61,969 bases of DNA from Erythrobacteraceae bacterium. GTDB taxonomy: Bacteria > Pseudomonadota > Alphaproteobacteria > Sphingomonadales > Sphingomonadaceae. The DNA lies in the NCBI GenBank assembly GCA_947479055.1, contig CANJYE010000017.1, forward strand, positions 1-61,969, written 5' to 3'. Position numbers and translations under genes: made by a program. The notes below the pieces were generated by a model, which searched no databases, had not been told where the DNA came from, and saw only the letters and a program-made list of their open reading frames with translations. This document shows, one piece after another, positions 26,732-35,429 of the stretch; the stretch's first letter is position 1, and the number at the start of each line of letters is the position of its first letter.

Positions 26732-28374
26732 GCATACACCATTGGAGCAGAGATGTGGCCGTAGGGGTCATAATCGAGGCCATGCGCCACGCGCACAGTC
26801 CCCCAGACTTCCGCAATGCTGGCGTCGGCGATGAAAGCGTCGATCATCGCTTGCACCGGATTGTTGCCGTCACGGGCAACTCCGTAAAGCGTTTGCAGCG
26901 AGGACTGCCATGCGCCCTTGTCGCGCTGCTGCTTGAGTTCGGAAAAGCGCCGGATGTGATTGTAAGTGTTGGTCCGGTCGAACTTGAAGCGCGTCGGGGC
27001 GGGCTCTTCGACGGGGACGAACTGGTTGACACCGACAAGGATGCGCTCGCCGCTGTCCAACTCGCGCTGGAACGTATGGTTGAACTCGTCCATCGACTGT
27101 TCGAGCTGACCGCTTTCGACCGCGTTGAGCAGGCCGGTCTCTTCGATCCGTGCCAGCATTTCAATCGCGGCTGCCTCGACCTGGTCAGTCAGCGCCTCGA
27201 TGTAGTAGCTGCCGCCGAACGGGTCTGCGACGCGGGCCGCGCCGACTTCATTGGCGAGAATCTGCTGTTGCCGGGTTGCCAGTTCGCGCGATTCGTGTGT
27301 CGGCACGCAGACTGGTTCGTCGAAGGTGCATGCTTCAAGAGACTGGACCCCGCCACACAGCGCCGCCAGGCTCTGGATCGCCGTGCGGGTGAGGTTGTTC
27401 AAAGGCTGCTTGTAGACCAGCGACTTGCCCGACGTATGGCAGGCAATTCGCAGCCTCTGTGATCGCGCATCCATCGAGCCGAACCGCTCCTTCATGGTGC
27501 GCGCCCAGTAGCGACGTAGCGCGCGAAACTTGGCCACTTCCTCAAAGAAGTCGATATCTGAAGTGGAAACCCAAGCCAGGCTCGGAGCGATCTGATCGAC
27601 ATGCAGGCCGCGGTCGATCAAGTCTTCCATGATCTTGTTGATGATCGCCATACCGACCGCGATCTCGCCCGCGGGCGTCAGGCCGCGTTCGCGAAGGTCA
27701 TAGGCCTGGGGCATCCCGAGAGCCCAGCGCGGGCTGTTGCGGACGCTGTATTCAACCACGTCCACGGTCGTGCGATGGCCGAGTTCGACCGGAGCGATCT
27801 TCTTGCCCCAGCCGCAAAGCGTTTCCTGAAGCATATCAGGCATGTTGGAGCCCTGCAGTTCGGCTAGCGGTTGCCCACGCTTGACGTGCACCGAGGCAAC
27901 CAGCGGATAGGACATGGCAGCCCAGTGCCATGCCGTATCGACCTTACCCAAGTCGATACCTGACAAAAGCCGTTCAACGTCCCGAAGTGTCGGCAACGAG
28001 CAACCCTCAAGGCCTACTTCGGGGCCGAACGCCGGATGGTCCGGGTCGATGCTTTGCGTCGTCAGCGGATCTGGTACGATGCCGATGCCCGTTCCGCCCG
28101 CGGCGAGAACCATTTCGATGCCCGCGCGGGTGTCTTCGGGGGAGCCGTAACCCACGATGTTGCGCAGGGTCCACATGCGGCTGCGGTACATTTGCGGATA
28201 TGCACCGCGAGTATAGGGATACGCGCCCGGGTCGCCCAATTGCTCGGCATAGGATGCGTCCGGAGATGCTGGACGGTAGAACGCGTCGGTTTCGAAGCCA
28301 CTCCAGGTCTTGGTCCGAGACAGCTTGATTTCCACGTTCTCGATCGTCTTGAAGACGTTGGATTCGTCGTTCAT
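26728..28374 (-). CDS. Acyl-CoA mutase large subunit, divergent methylmalonyl-CoA mutase family
   Basis: 548 residues, start preceded by AAGGA. RGAYPQMYRSRMWTLRN (56-72) matches the CoA-channel entrance of the methylmalonyl-CoA mutase family, and the TIM-barrel domain extends to about residue 520; the B12 domain is the separate gene downstream. Length suits HcmA/IcmA-type subunits. By eye, the conserved GYHMQEAG segment with its catalytic histidine aligns with QAYDLRERG (223-231), so the His is Asp226 here. This points to a substrate other than methylmalonyl-, isobutyryl- or 2-hydroxyisobutyryl-CoA. It lies between the Rieske oxygenase and the ferredoxin genes. Confidence 0.88.
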   Translation of the reverse strand: MNDESNVFKTIENVEIKLSRTKTWSGFETDAFYRPASPDASYAEQLGDPGAYPYTRGAYPQMYRSRMWTLRNIVGYGSPEDTRAGIEMVLAAGGTGIGIVPDPLTTQSIDPDHPAFGPEVGLEGCSLPTLRDVERLLSGIDLGKVDTAWHWAAMSYPLVASVHVKRGQPLAELQGSNMPDMLQETLCGWGKKIAPVELGHRTTVDVVEYSVRNSPRWALGMPQAYDLRERGLTPAGEIAVGMAIINKIMEDLIDRGLHVDQIAPSLAWVSTSDIDFFEEVAKFRALRRYWARTMKERFGSMDARSQRLRIACHTSGKSLVYKQPLNNLTRTAIQSLAALCGGVQSLEACTFDEPVCVPTHESRELATRQQQILANEVGAARVADPFGGSYYIEALTDQVEAAAIEMLARIEETGLLNAVESGQLEQSMDEFNHTFQRELDSGERILVGVNQFVPVEEPAPTRFKFDRTNTYNHIRRFSELKQQRDKGAWQSSLQTLYGVARDGNNPVQAMIDAFIADASIAEVWGTVRVAHGLDYDPYGHISAPMVYA

Positions 28375-28448
28375 GTCTCAGTCCTTTCTCGCCTCCGCGG
28401 AATAGCGATGGGCGTCGTCGTGACTCCACCGCTTGCCAGCGAATTGAA

Positions 28449-29834
28449 CTATCCGCGACCGATCATGCGGTCGATCTCTGCCAGATAGTGACGGATCCGG
28501 GATTCCGATTCCGAGAGCACGTATCCCTCGAAAGCAGCGGACTCTATGCCTTTCTGAATCTCCGGCACGCGCACTGCGTCTTGCGCGAGCACCGAGCCGA
28601 ATTCCTCAAGCGTCTCCGGATGAGTGATCTCAGGGCGGACCGACCCGTCCCAGCCGGGTTCAGACACCGCGTCCGGTCCGAACTGGCCCGGGTCCATCAC
28701 CATGTCCTGCGTCCCGCCGACGGGCAGGCACAGCGAAATCGCACGATAGTAGCTCTTGCGCGGATCCGTTTCATGAGGCCGGAAAGCCTGGATCAACAAG
28801 GCGTCACTGAACACGTTCAAGGTGATGTTCGGGAAGACGTAGTAATTCCAATCGTCGTTGACCTGATCGTCGGTCAAATCAGCGAAGTGGGCATATCCGT
28901 GGCGATCGGCCCACTTGCGACGCACCTCGGCCAGCGCGCTACGATATTCATGACCCTTGAGATGAGCGTAGTCATCCGGGTTGCCACCGAAGAACTGGAG
29001 GAATGCCTTCAGGCCTTCCGTCACGGTGTCGCGATCTTCATAGCGAAGCGGCACGTAGCCCACCGGGATGAGCATGCGGCTGTTGCCGTTGGCGTAAAGA
29101 TCGTACTGGCAACCGACGGTTTCTGTAAAGGGTGCGACCTGCGGGTGGACGTCGTCGGCGTGATAAAACTCGACGAATGCATCCAGCGACGTTTTCCAGT
29201 TCGCGCCCCAGCAGGTTTCGATATCCTTGATCACCTTGTATTTTTCAAAGGGGTAGGGCGCGAGATGTTCCGGAATGATCTCGAGGTGTTCCAGAAGCGA
29301 CTTGCCGTCAGGCACCATGCTGATGAAGACAAGGCTGTTCCAAACTTCGCAACGGACCTGCTTCAGGCCAGGCCGGTGGGCCACTGCTTCGGGGCGGAAG
29401 ATGAATTCATCGCGAATGTCGACGTTCTTGCCATCAAGGCCAAACTTCCAGCCGTGGAAGTCGCACTGGAAGCAGGATCCGGCGCCTGTCGAGCCGAAGT
29501 CAGAATGAACGATTCGGTTGCCGCGATGCGGACAGACGTTGAAATAGGCGGCGATTCCTTCATCACCCGACCCGTTGCGAACGATGATGAAGGATTCCTT
29601 CCCCATGTCCGCGCGGAACCAGTCGCCCACTTCGGCAACATCATGCGCAAGCCCCACGAAGAACCAGCTCTTGGTCCACATGTGCTCCCATTCGAGAGCT
29701 GCTTCTTCAGCGGAGTAAAAGCGCTTGGGATCGATCCTGGCTGTCCCGTGATCGATATACGGCGCTTTGGCACCGGGGCTGCCGGGCTCTGCATCCGGAT
29801 AGGTAATGAACCCGGTCTTGTAATCGTAATCCAT
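28449..29834 (-). CDS. Rieske non-heme iron ring-hydroxylating oxygenase, alpha subunit
   Basis: 461 residues. Rieske ligands C101-x-H103 and C124-x2-H127, iron-site histidines H225 and H230 in FYHADDVHPQ. Paralogous to the 10809-12188 protein throughout (DxxTGxITYPDAE-like start, identical ligand spacing, shared C-terminal SESRIRHYLAEIDR). First gene of the operon with mutase and Rieske ferredoxin, so it probably acts upstream of, or on the same skeleton as, the mutase. No beta subunit. Confidence 0.95.
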   Translation of the reverse strand: MDYDYKTGFITYPDAEPGSPGAKAPYIDHGTARIDPKRFYSAEEAALEWEHMWTKSWFFVGLAHDVAEVGDWFRADMGKESFIIVRNGSGDEGIAAYFNVCPHRGNRIVHSDFGSTGAGSCFQCDFHGWKFGLDGKNVDIRDEFIFRPEAVAHRPGLKQVRCEVWNSLVFISMVPDGKSLLEHLEIIPEHLAPYPFEKYKVIKDIETCWGANWKTSLDAFVEFYHADDVHPQVAPFTETVGCQYDLYANGNSRMLIPVGYVPLRYEDRDTVTEGLKAFLQFFGGNPDDYAHLKGHEYRSALAEVRRKWADRHGYAHFADLTDDQVNDDWNYYVFPNITLNVFSDALLIQAFRPHETDPRKSYYRAISLCLPVGGTQDMVMDPGQFGPDAVSEPGWDGSVRPEITHPETLEEFGSVLAQDAVRVPEIQKGIESAAFEGYVLSESESRIRHYLAEIDRMIGRG

Positions 29835-29860
29835 ATTGCTCTTCCTAAAAACCGTATATA

Positions 29861-29868
29861 GGACCTAA
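29861..29868 (+). promoter_or_regulatory. Recurrent motif copy (GGACCTAA) in divergent promoter region
   Basis: CCGTATATAGGACCTAAACC is centred between the Rieske gene (minus, starts 29834) and the CoA ligase gene (plus, starts 29923). It may control both. It shares TAGGACCTAAAC with the copy before the TetR gene. Confidence 0.55.
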
Positions 29869-29922
29869 ACCTTCATCCGGTTCGATGCAACGGTTTGTAG
29901 CAAGATAACGGACAGGGACATC

Positions 29923-31497
29923 ATGGCTAAAGCATTTTTTCCGGCAGATCAGAGCAGCGCATTGCGTGACTGGACCGTGGGCCAGTTGCTGGACGATGCA
30001 GCTGCCCGTGCGGGAGAACGAATCGCGGTCCGCGATGGCGACCTTGTCTGGACCTATAGCGACCTAAAAGCGCACTCGGAAAACCTTTCGCGCTACCTTC
30101 TGGCGCAATTCAAGCCCGGTGAGCATGTTGCGATATGGGGTGCGAACAGCGCGCCCTGGCTGCTTTACCAGTTGGCAGCCGCCAAGGCCGGCCTCGTTCT
30201 TGTGACGCTCAACCCTGCCTTGCGCACCGTCGAGATGGAGGCGCTGCTGCGGCAGAGTCGATCGGTTGGCGTGATCGTCGATGAGGAGTTCCGGGGGAAT
30301 AACCTGCCATCGATCATCGAGGAAGTGCGCCCTTCTCTGCCGGATTTGCGGACGGTGCTGGCCACCAGCGATTGGGCAGAGAACGTCGACAAGGCGCCTG
30401 CCGGCACTGTCGATGTGAAAGTCAGCCCGGACGATACCGCGATGATTCTCTTCACCTCGGGAACAACCGGCAAGCCCAAGGGGGTACAGCTGCACCACCG
30501 CGGGATCGTGAATAGCGCTGTGCTGGGTGCTGATCTTTATGAAATCGAAGACGGGCTGAGCTGGCTGAGCATCATGCCATTCTTCCACATTGGCGGGTCA
30601 TGCACGACCAACCTGGGATGCATCGGCAAGGTTTCCACCAATGTGATCCTGCGCGCCTTTGAACCGGGGGAAGTCTTGCGCCTGATCGAGGCGGAGCAGA
30701 TTGCGTGGTTCCCTTGCGTGCCGACCATGGCAATCGCCTTGATCGAACATCACAACTTCAGCCAGACCGACCTCTCGAGTGTTCAGGTGATCCAGACGGG
30801 TGGCGCGCCTGTAACGCCGGACTTCATTCGGCTCCTGCTCAACAGCTTCGGTGCGGACGTCCAGGTGATGTTCGGCCAGACCGAAGCGGGTGGCATAATG
30901 TGCACCAATCGCCGGGGCAGCCCTGTCGAATTGATTGCTTCAACCGTTGGGCAGCCCCATCTTTGCACATCGCTCAAGATTGCAGATTCATTGACAGGGG
31001 AAATCGTCGACAGGAACGTGGTCGGTGAAATCCGCATTTCCAGTCCGTTCATGACCAAGGGGTACTTCGATAATCCCGAAGCCACTGCTGCGGCGTTCGA
31101 CAAGGAGGGCTACCTTTGCACCGGCGACCTAGGCACGCTGGACGAGCAGGGCCTGGTCAGGGTGACAGGCCGCCTCAAGGAGATGATCATTCGCGGTGGC
31201 GAAAACATCTATCCGCGCGAGATCGAGGATCGGCTGGGCGAGTTCCCCAATGTCTCCGAATGCGCGGTTGTCGGACTTCCAAGCGAACGTTGGGGTGAGG
31301 AAGTTGCGGTTGCGATCCGGTGCAGCGCCGGCACCACGATCGACGTTGAGGAAGCCCGCGCCTTCCTGCTGGACCGGATCGCGCGCCACAAGGTACCGAA
31401 GATATGGAAGATCGTGGAAGATTTTCCGCGCACTCCCTCGGGAAAGATCCAGAAATTCGAAGTGGTCCAGACTTTTGGAGATGCTGCATCTGACTAG
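29923..31497 (+). CDS. Acyl-CoA synthetase (AMP-forming)
   Basis: 524 residues, AGGGAC upstream. ANL-family motifs: ATP-binding [14 protein letters not shown] at 175-188, [11 protein letters not shown] in the hinge region, and the C-terminal [10 protein letters not shown] with the adenylation lysine. Similar to fatty-acyl and aryl/cyclic carboxylate CoA ligases. It stands alone on the plus strand, divergent from the Rieske/mutase operon, and probably activates a carboxylic intermediate for beta-oxidation. A second ligase is at 53882-55426. Confidence 0.95.
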   Translation: MAKAFFPADQSSALRDWTVGQLLDDAAARAGERIAVRDGDLVWTYSDLKAHSENLSRYLLAQFKPGEHVAIWGANSAPWLLYQLAAAKAGLVLVTLNPALRTVEMEALLRQSRSVGVIVDEEFRGNNLPSIIEEVRPSLPDLRTVLATSDWAENVDKAPAGTVDVKVSPDDTAMILFTSGTTGKPKGVQLHHRGIVNSAVLGADLYEIEDGLSWLSIMPFFHIGGSCTTNLGCIGKVSTNVILRAFEPGEVLRLIEAEQIAWFPCVPTMAIALIEHHNFSQTDLSSVQVIQTGGAPVTPDFIRLLLNSFGADVQVMFGQTEAGGIMCTNRRGSPVELIASTVGQPHLCTSLKIADSLTGEIVDRNVVGEIRISSPFMTKGYFDNPEATAAAFDKEGYLCTGDLGTLDEQGLVRVTGRLKEMIIRGGENIYPREIEDRLGEFPNVSECAVVGLPSERWGEEVAVAIRCSAGTTIDVEEARAFLLDRIARHKVPKIWKIVEDFPRTPSGKIQKFEVVQTFGDAASD

Positions 31498-31502
31498 AAT
31501 GG

Positions 31503-31531
31503 AAAAGGGCCCCGGTCTTCCGACCGGGCCC
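31503..31531 (-). terminator. Intrinsic terminator of the ACAD/CitE/MaoC operon
   Basis: GC-rich stem (GGGCCC and GGTC arms with one bulged C, loop near TTCC) followed on the minus strand by TTTTCC. It lies in the 52-bp gap between convergent genes and should stop the minus-strand transcript; on the plus strand there is no T-run. Confidence 0.6.
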
Positions 31532-31549
31532 GTTACCGTGTCACCTCGA

Positions 31550-32725
31550 TCAATAGCTCTTGGGCAAGTCGAGCACTTTTTCAGCAATGAAGCACATGAT
31601 GAGCTGTTCGGTTATCGGTGCGATGCGGTTGATCGCCACCTCGCGATAAAGCCGCTCGACGTGATACTCCTTGGCGTAGCCGAACCCGCCATGCGTTGCG
31701 ATGGCCTGCCATGCCGCATCATGTCCAGCACGCGCGCCCAGGAACTTTGCAGCATTCGCCTCTGCGCCGCAGGGCAGGCCCTGATCGTAAAGTTCAGCGC
31801 CTCGCATCGTCATATGCCAAGCGCTCTCGAGGTACATCCACCGTTCGGCCAGGGGGTGCTGGATGCCCTGGTTCATCCCGATCGGACGATCGAACACGAC
31901 TCGCTCCCGCGCATATTTGGCGGCCCGGCGCAGCGCGTCCTGCCCGATACCGATGGCTTCCGCCGCAACAAGAATGCGTTCCGGATTGAGGCTATGGAGG
32001 ATGTAGGAGAAGCCCTTGCCTTCTTCGCCGATGCGGTCCTCTTCGGGAATGAACAATCCGTCGATGAAAATCGCGTTGGAATCCACCGCATTGCGGCCCA
32101 TTTTGTGAATCTTGTGAACGTCGATCTTGTTACGATCGAGGTCGGTGTAGAACACGCTGATGCCGTCGGTCGGGCGGGCGCAGTCTTCCAGTTTGGTGGT
32201 GCGGGCCAGTAACAGGATCTTGCTCGCGACTTGCGCAGTCGAGGTCCAGACCTTCTGGCCATGGACCAGATAACCGCCAGGGACTATTTCGGCAAAGGTC
32301 TTGATGCGGGTGGTGTTCAGGCCCGCATCGGGCTCGGTTACACCGAAGGCCACCTGGTCTTCGCCTGCAACGAGACGCGGAATCCAGCGCGATTTTTGCT
32401 CGGGCGTTCCCTTCACCACGATCGGATGAGGCCCAAAGAGATTGACATGCACTGATGACGCGGCGGTCATGCCGCCCCCGTGGCTCGAAACCTCGTTCAT
32501 CATGATGGCGGCCTCAGTCACGCCGAGGCCCGAGCCGCCATATTCCTCCGGCATGGTAATGCCGAGCCAACCGCCCTCGGCCATCGCCTTGTGGAACTCG
32601 CGGGGGAAGACTCCGTCCGTGTCACGCGCGAGCCAGTATTCATCGTCAAATCGCGTGACGACAGCCTTGACGCCTTCGCGGATAGCGCTGCGTTCGTCTT
32701 CCGTCGGAAGTGCTCGTGGGGCCAT
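31550..32725 (-). CDS. Acyl-CoA dehydrogenase
   Basis: 391 residues. ACAD fold with FGVTEPDAGLNTT at the FAD site and a C-terminal HGGFGYAKEYHVERLYRE stretch, then APITEQ carrying the probable catalytic Glu. Next to the CitE-like and MaoC genes in one operon (stop of the CitE gene is 2 bp away). If that operon handles C5 branched dicarboxylates, this could be a methylsuccinyl-CoA or similar branched acyl-CoA dehydrogenase; this is inference from context only. Confidence 0.9.
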   Translation of the reverse strand: MAPRALPTEDERSAIREGVKAVVTRFDDEYWLARDTDGVFPREFHKAMAEGGWLGITMPEEYGGSGLGVTEAAIMMNEVSSHGGGMTAASSVHVNLFGPHPIVVKGTPEQKSRWIPRLVAGEDQVAFGVTEPDAGLNTTRIKTFAEIVPGGYLVHGQKVWTSTAQVASKILLLARTTKLEDCARPTDGISVFYTDLDRNKIDVHKIHKMGRNAVDSNAIFIDGLFIPEEDRIGEEGKGFSYILHSLNPERILVAAEAIGIGQDALRRAAKYARERVVFDRPIGMNQGIQHPLAERWMYLESAWHMTMRGAELYDQGLPCGAEANAAKFLGARAGHDAAWQAIATHGGFGYAKEYHVERLYREVAINRIAPITEQLIMCFIAEKVLDLPKSY

Positions 32726-32727
32726 GG

Positions 32728-33591
32728 TTATGCTCCTGCCAATGTTCTGCGGGCGGCCTTGAGGTGCGGGATGTCGTACATTTTTCCGTCGATGCCGATT
32801 GTGCCAGCATCAGGCGCGGCGGCAAAAGCATCGATCACGGCTTGGGCGTGAGCGATCTGCTCTGGGGTTGGCGAAAATGCGCGGTTGATCACTTCGACCT
32901 GGTCGGGATGGATTGCAATGCGACCCACGAAGCCATCGCGGCGCGCGCGCCGGCAGTCGGCTTCCAGACCCGCTGGATCGCGGAAATTCGCGTACAAGGT
33001 GTCGATTGGCAGGACTTCCGCCGCGGTGGCCGCGAAGAGGCATTGCGCCCGCGCAACCTGATAGGGAAAAGCCCAGGAGCCATCCTGCTCCTTGTTGTCA
33101 GTAGCTCCGATCTGTGCGGCGAGATCCTCCGCACCCCAAGTCATGGCCACAAGACGGGGCGGGGCCGGAACGTAGCTTGCGAGATTGAGCATCGCAGCTG
33201 CGGTTTCGGTTGCCACAACTGCGATGCGGACAGTCCCTGGTTCCATGCCTACAGCAGCCTCGAGCTTGCCCAGTTCGTCGGCAATGCGAACGACATCTGC
33301 GGCACCGTTCACCTTGGGCAAAAGAACTCCATCGAGGCCCGGTTTCACAACGGCTGCCAGGTCATCGAAGGTTAGCCCCGTATTGAGCGGATTGACCCGC
33401 ACGAAGAACATCCAGTTGTTCTGTGCCTTTGCATCAATCAGACCCGCGACATGGGCACGAGCCATTTCCTTCATCGATGGCGCGACCGCGTCTTCAAGGT
33501 CGAGAATAAGCGCGTCTGCGCCCGAAGCTGAGCCTTTCGCGAACTTACGCTCGCTGTCCCCCGGCACGAACAGCATGGACCGCAGCCTCAT
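32728..33591 (-). CDS. HpcH/HpaI-CitE family CoA lyase (citramalyl/malyl-CoA lyase-like)
   Basis: 287 residues. RSMLFVPGDSERKF start, LDLEDAV at 30-36, the ATETAAAM glutamate and the WGAEDLAA aspartate for Mg2+ binding all match CitE-like lyases such as L-malyl/beta-methylmalyl-CoA lyase and (S)-citramalyl-CoA lyase. They split a 3-hydroxyacyl-CoA dicarboxylate into acetyl- or propionyl-CoA plus an oxoacid. The gene overlaps the MaoC gene by four bases. With the CoA transferase at 34156 it forms the gene set of itaconate catabolism. Confidence 0.9.
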   Translation of the reverse strand: MRLRSMLFVPGDSERKFAKGSASGADALILDLEDAVAPSMKEMARAHVAGLIDAKAQNNWMFFVRVNPLNTGLTFDDLAAVVKPGLDGVLLPKVNGAADVVRIADELGKLEAAVGMEPGTVRIAVVATETAAAMLNLASYVPAPPRLVAMTWGAEDLAAQIGATDNKEQDGSWAFPYQVARAQCLFAATAAEVLPIDTLYANFRDPAGLEADCRRARRDGFVGRIAIHPDQVEVINRAFSPTPEQIAHAQAVIDAFAAAPDAGTIGIDGKMYDIPHLKAARRTLAGA

Positions 33592-34040
33592 GACGGACTG
33601 CCCATCATGAGGGCGTTGCGAAGGGTGGAGCAGACGATCTCATCGCGCTGATTGAAACCCACATGGCGGAAAGTCACGATGCCTTGGCCGGGCCGGGACT
33701 TGCTCGGACGGAGCGCAATCACGATCGTTTCTGCATGTATCGTGTCGCCAGCGAACACCGGAGTGGGGAAGTTGGTGTCCGTCATGCCGAGGTTGCCGAC
33801 GGTCGTGCCGAGGGTGGTATCCTGAACAGACAGGCCGATCACGAGCCCGAGGGTGAAGATCGAGTTCATCAGCGGCTTGCCGAACTCCGTTCCCGCAGCA
33901 TAGGCGTGGTCCACGTGGATCGGCGCCGGATTGAAGGTCATCGAGGAGAACATCATGTTATCCATATCGGTGACGGTACGCCGGATCTCATGCACGAATG
34001 TCTGGTCCACCACGAACTGGTCGAAATAAAGCCCCGCCAT
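33588..34040 (-). CDS. MaoC-like hydratase (mesaconyl/itaconyl-CoA hydratase-like)
   Basis: 150 residues from ATG 34040; a GTG four codons upstream is an alternative. Hotdog fold with NPAPIHVDHAYA in the position of the hydratase motif. Proteins of this length paired with a CitE-like lyase hydrate mesaconyl-, itaconyl- or related branched enoyl-CoAs. First gene of its minus-strand operon, divergent from the CoA transferase. Confidence 0.87.
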   Translation of the reverse strand: MAGLYFDQFVVDQTFVHEIRRTVTDMDNMMFSSMTFNPAPIHVDHAYAAGTEFGKPLMNSIFTLGLVIGLSVQDTTLGTTVGNLGMTDTNFPTPVFAGDTIHAETIVIALRPSKSRPGQGIVTFRHVGFNQRDEIVCSTLRNALMMGSPS

Positions 34041-34057
34041 CTCGAATCGCACCTCAA

Positions 34058-34065
34058 ATAGTATC
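34058..34065 (-). promoter_or_regulatory. Recurrent motif copy (GATACTAT, minus strand), weaker
   Basis: On the minus strand GGATATAGATACTATTTG lies just upstream of the MaoC start and in the divergent region to the CoA transferase. It departs from the core at the last base. Confidence 0.35.
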
Positions 34066-34155
34066 TATATCCTATATGGCGATTGACACGCGTGGACCCG
34101 CTTGTAAATACCGCCAGGCCGTCGCGGTCTCCGCTGACGCCCAAAAAGGAGGCAT

Positions 34156-35403
34156 ATGCAACGAGTTCCGCCGCGCGCCACCCCTGACGAACTGATAGCG
34201 ATGCTGCCGGTTGGAGGACGTGTTCTCGTAAGCGGTTGCTCGACGGAATCCCTCCTTCTCGCCGAGGCCGTCGAACAGGCCGGTGACCGACTTGGCGCAA
34301 CCACTTTTACGGGCATATTCGTTCCGGGCCTGAACACGTGTATTTACCTCGCAGACGGGCAGGCAAAAGTAGAGACGTTCTTTCTGACGCCAGAGCTCAA
34401 GGCGGCAGGCGACAACGTAACGTTCCTGCCGCTGTGCTATGAAGATATCAGGCGCCACCTGCTCGACACGACCATCGACGCGGCTGTCATGATGGTTTCA
34501 TCTCCGGATGGCAGCGGCATGTGCAGTTTCGGCCCGGCGGTCGATTTCCTCGCTGAGCTTTGGCCGCGCATTCCCGTGCGTCTCGCCCATGTGAACCCGC
34601 TTGTGCCGCATACGCATGGGCACCCCGGAATTCCCTTTCGCGAGTTGACCGCCTTCACTGAATCTCCCCAGGCCTTGCTGGGCGCAGAGGACCCAGGGAC
34701 AGACGCGGTTACCGAGGCCATCGCTGCAAACGTCGCGCAACTGGTGCCAGATGGCGCCACTTTGCAGACCGGGCTGGGCAAGGTTCCTGGAGCCGTGCTC
34801 CGCGCGTTGAGCGGGAGGCGAGACCTGCGTTTGCATTCCGGTCTGATTGGTGATGCAGTGCTCGACCTTGAAGAGGCGGGGGCCCTTGCAGCCGGTGCGT
34901 CAGTCATCGCAGGCGTCGCGATCGGGAGCGAGCGGCTGTATACGGCGCTCGTGCGTCCCACTTACAGTTTCGCGCCGGTCTGCGTCACGCATGATGTCTC
35001 AGGGATTGCGCGCATTCCCGCCTTCCGGGCAATCAACTCCGCGACCGAAGTTGATCTGTTCGGCCAGGCCTACGCTGAGGTTGGCCCCAAGGGCCTGATG
35101 TCCGGACCAGGAGGCGCGACGGACTTCGCACGAGGGGCGCGGATGGCTGGTGGCTTGCGGATCGTGGCACTTGCCGCGACTGCCGCGAAGGGAAAAGTCA
35201 GTCGCATAGTTACTCCCAATGCGGGCGCGGGTCCCGTGTCGCTCAGCCGGATGGATGTCGATTTCGTCGTCACTGAATTCGGTATCGCTGATCTGCGCGG
35301 CAAGACTTACGATCAGCGCGCGACCGAACTAATTGCCATTGCGCACCCAGCGCACCGCGATGCGCTGGGTGCGCAATGGCGCGAGTTCTCACAGCGACTG
35401 TAG
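34156..35403 (+). CDS. Acetyl-CoA hydrolase/transferase-family CoA transferase
   Basis: 415 residues with AAAAGGAGG upstream. TGLGKVPGAV (205-214), the AINSATEVDL segment with catalytic Glu298 and GGATDF (319-324) fit class I CoA transferases of the Cat1/4-hydroxybutyrate type, including RipA, the itaconate CoA transferase. It probably moves CoA from succinyl- or acetyl-CoA to a dicarboxylate made by the pathway. Divergent from the MaoC/CitE genes. The last 70 bases of the gene contain a 20-bp perfect inverted repeat. Confidence 0.9.
   Translation: MQRVPPRATPDELIAMLPVGGRVLVSGCSTESLLLAEAVEQAGDRLGATTFTGIFVPGLNTCIYLADGQAKVETFFLTPELKAAGDNVTFLPLCYEDIRRHLLDTTIDAAVMMVSSPDGSGMCSFGPAVDFLAELWPRIPVRLAHVNPLVPHTHGHPGIPFRELTAFTESPQALLGAEDPGTDAVTEAIAANVAQLVPDGATLQTGLGKVPGAVLRALSGRRDLRLHSGLIGDAVLDLEEAGALAAGASVIAGVAIGSERLYTALVRPTYSFAPVCVTHDVSGIARIPAFRAINSATEVDLFGQAYAEVGPKGLMSGPGGATDFARGARMAGGLRIVALAATAAKGKVSRIVTPNAGAGPVSLSRMDVDFVVTEFGIADLRGKTYDQRATELIAIAHPAHRDALGAQWREFSQRL
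35335..35380. repeat. Perfect 20-bp inverted repeat (hairpin) at the end of the CoA-transferase gene
   Basis: Arms 35335-35354 and 35361-35380 are exact reverse complements, with loop CCGCGA. The structure lies inside the coding region, ending 23 bases before the stop codon, and in front of the convergent EthD gene ending at 35430. It has no T-run. It may act as a bidirectional transcription stop or RNA 3'-end stabiliser. Confidence 0.85.
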
Positions 35404-35429
35404 CCTTCAAGGAACCTCTAAGCTCCGAC

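Noticed and set aside
28375..28448. Cobalamin riboswitch before the mutase genes
   Set aside because: The 74-bp gap is too short and lacks a B12-box-like sequence; the upstream Rieske gene is probably cotranscribed.
28488..29861. 457-codon open frame on the plus strand across the second Rieske gene
   Set aside because: It lies exactly antisense to a gene with intact Rieske and iron ligands; the translation has no family signature. A high-GC shadow frame.
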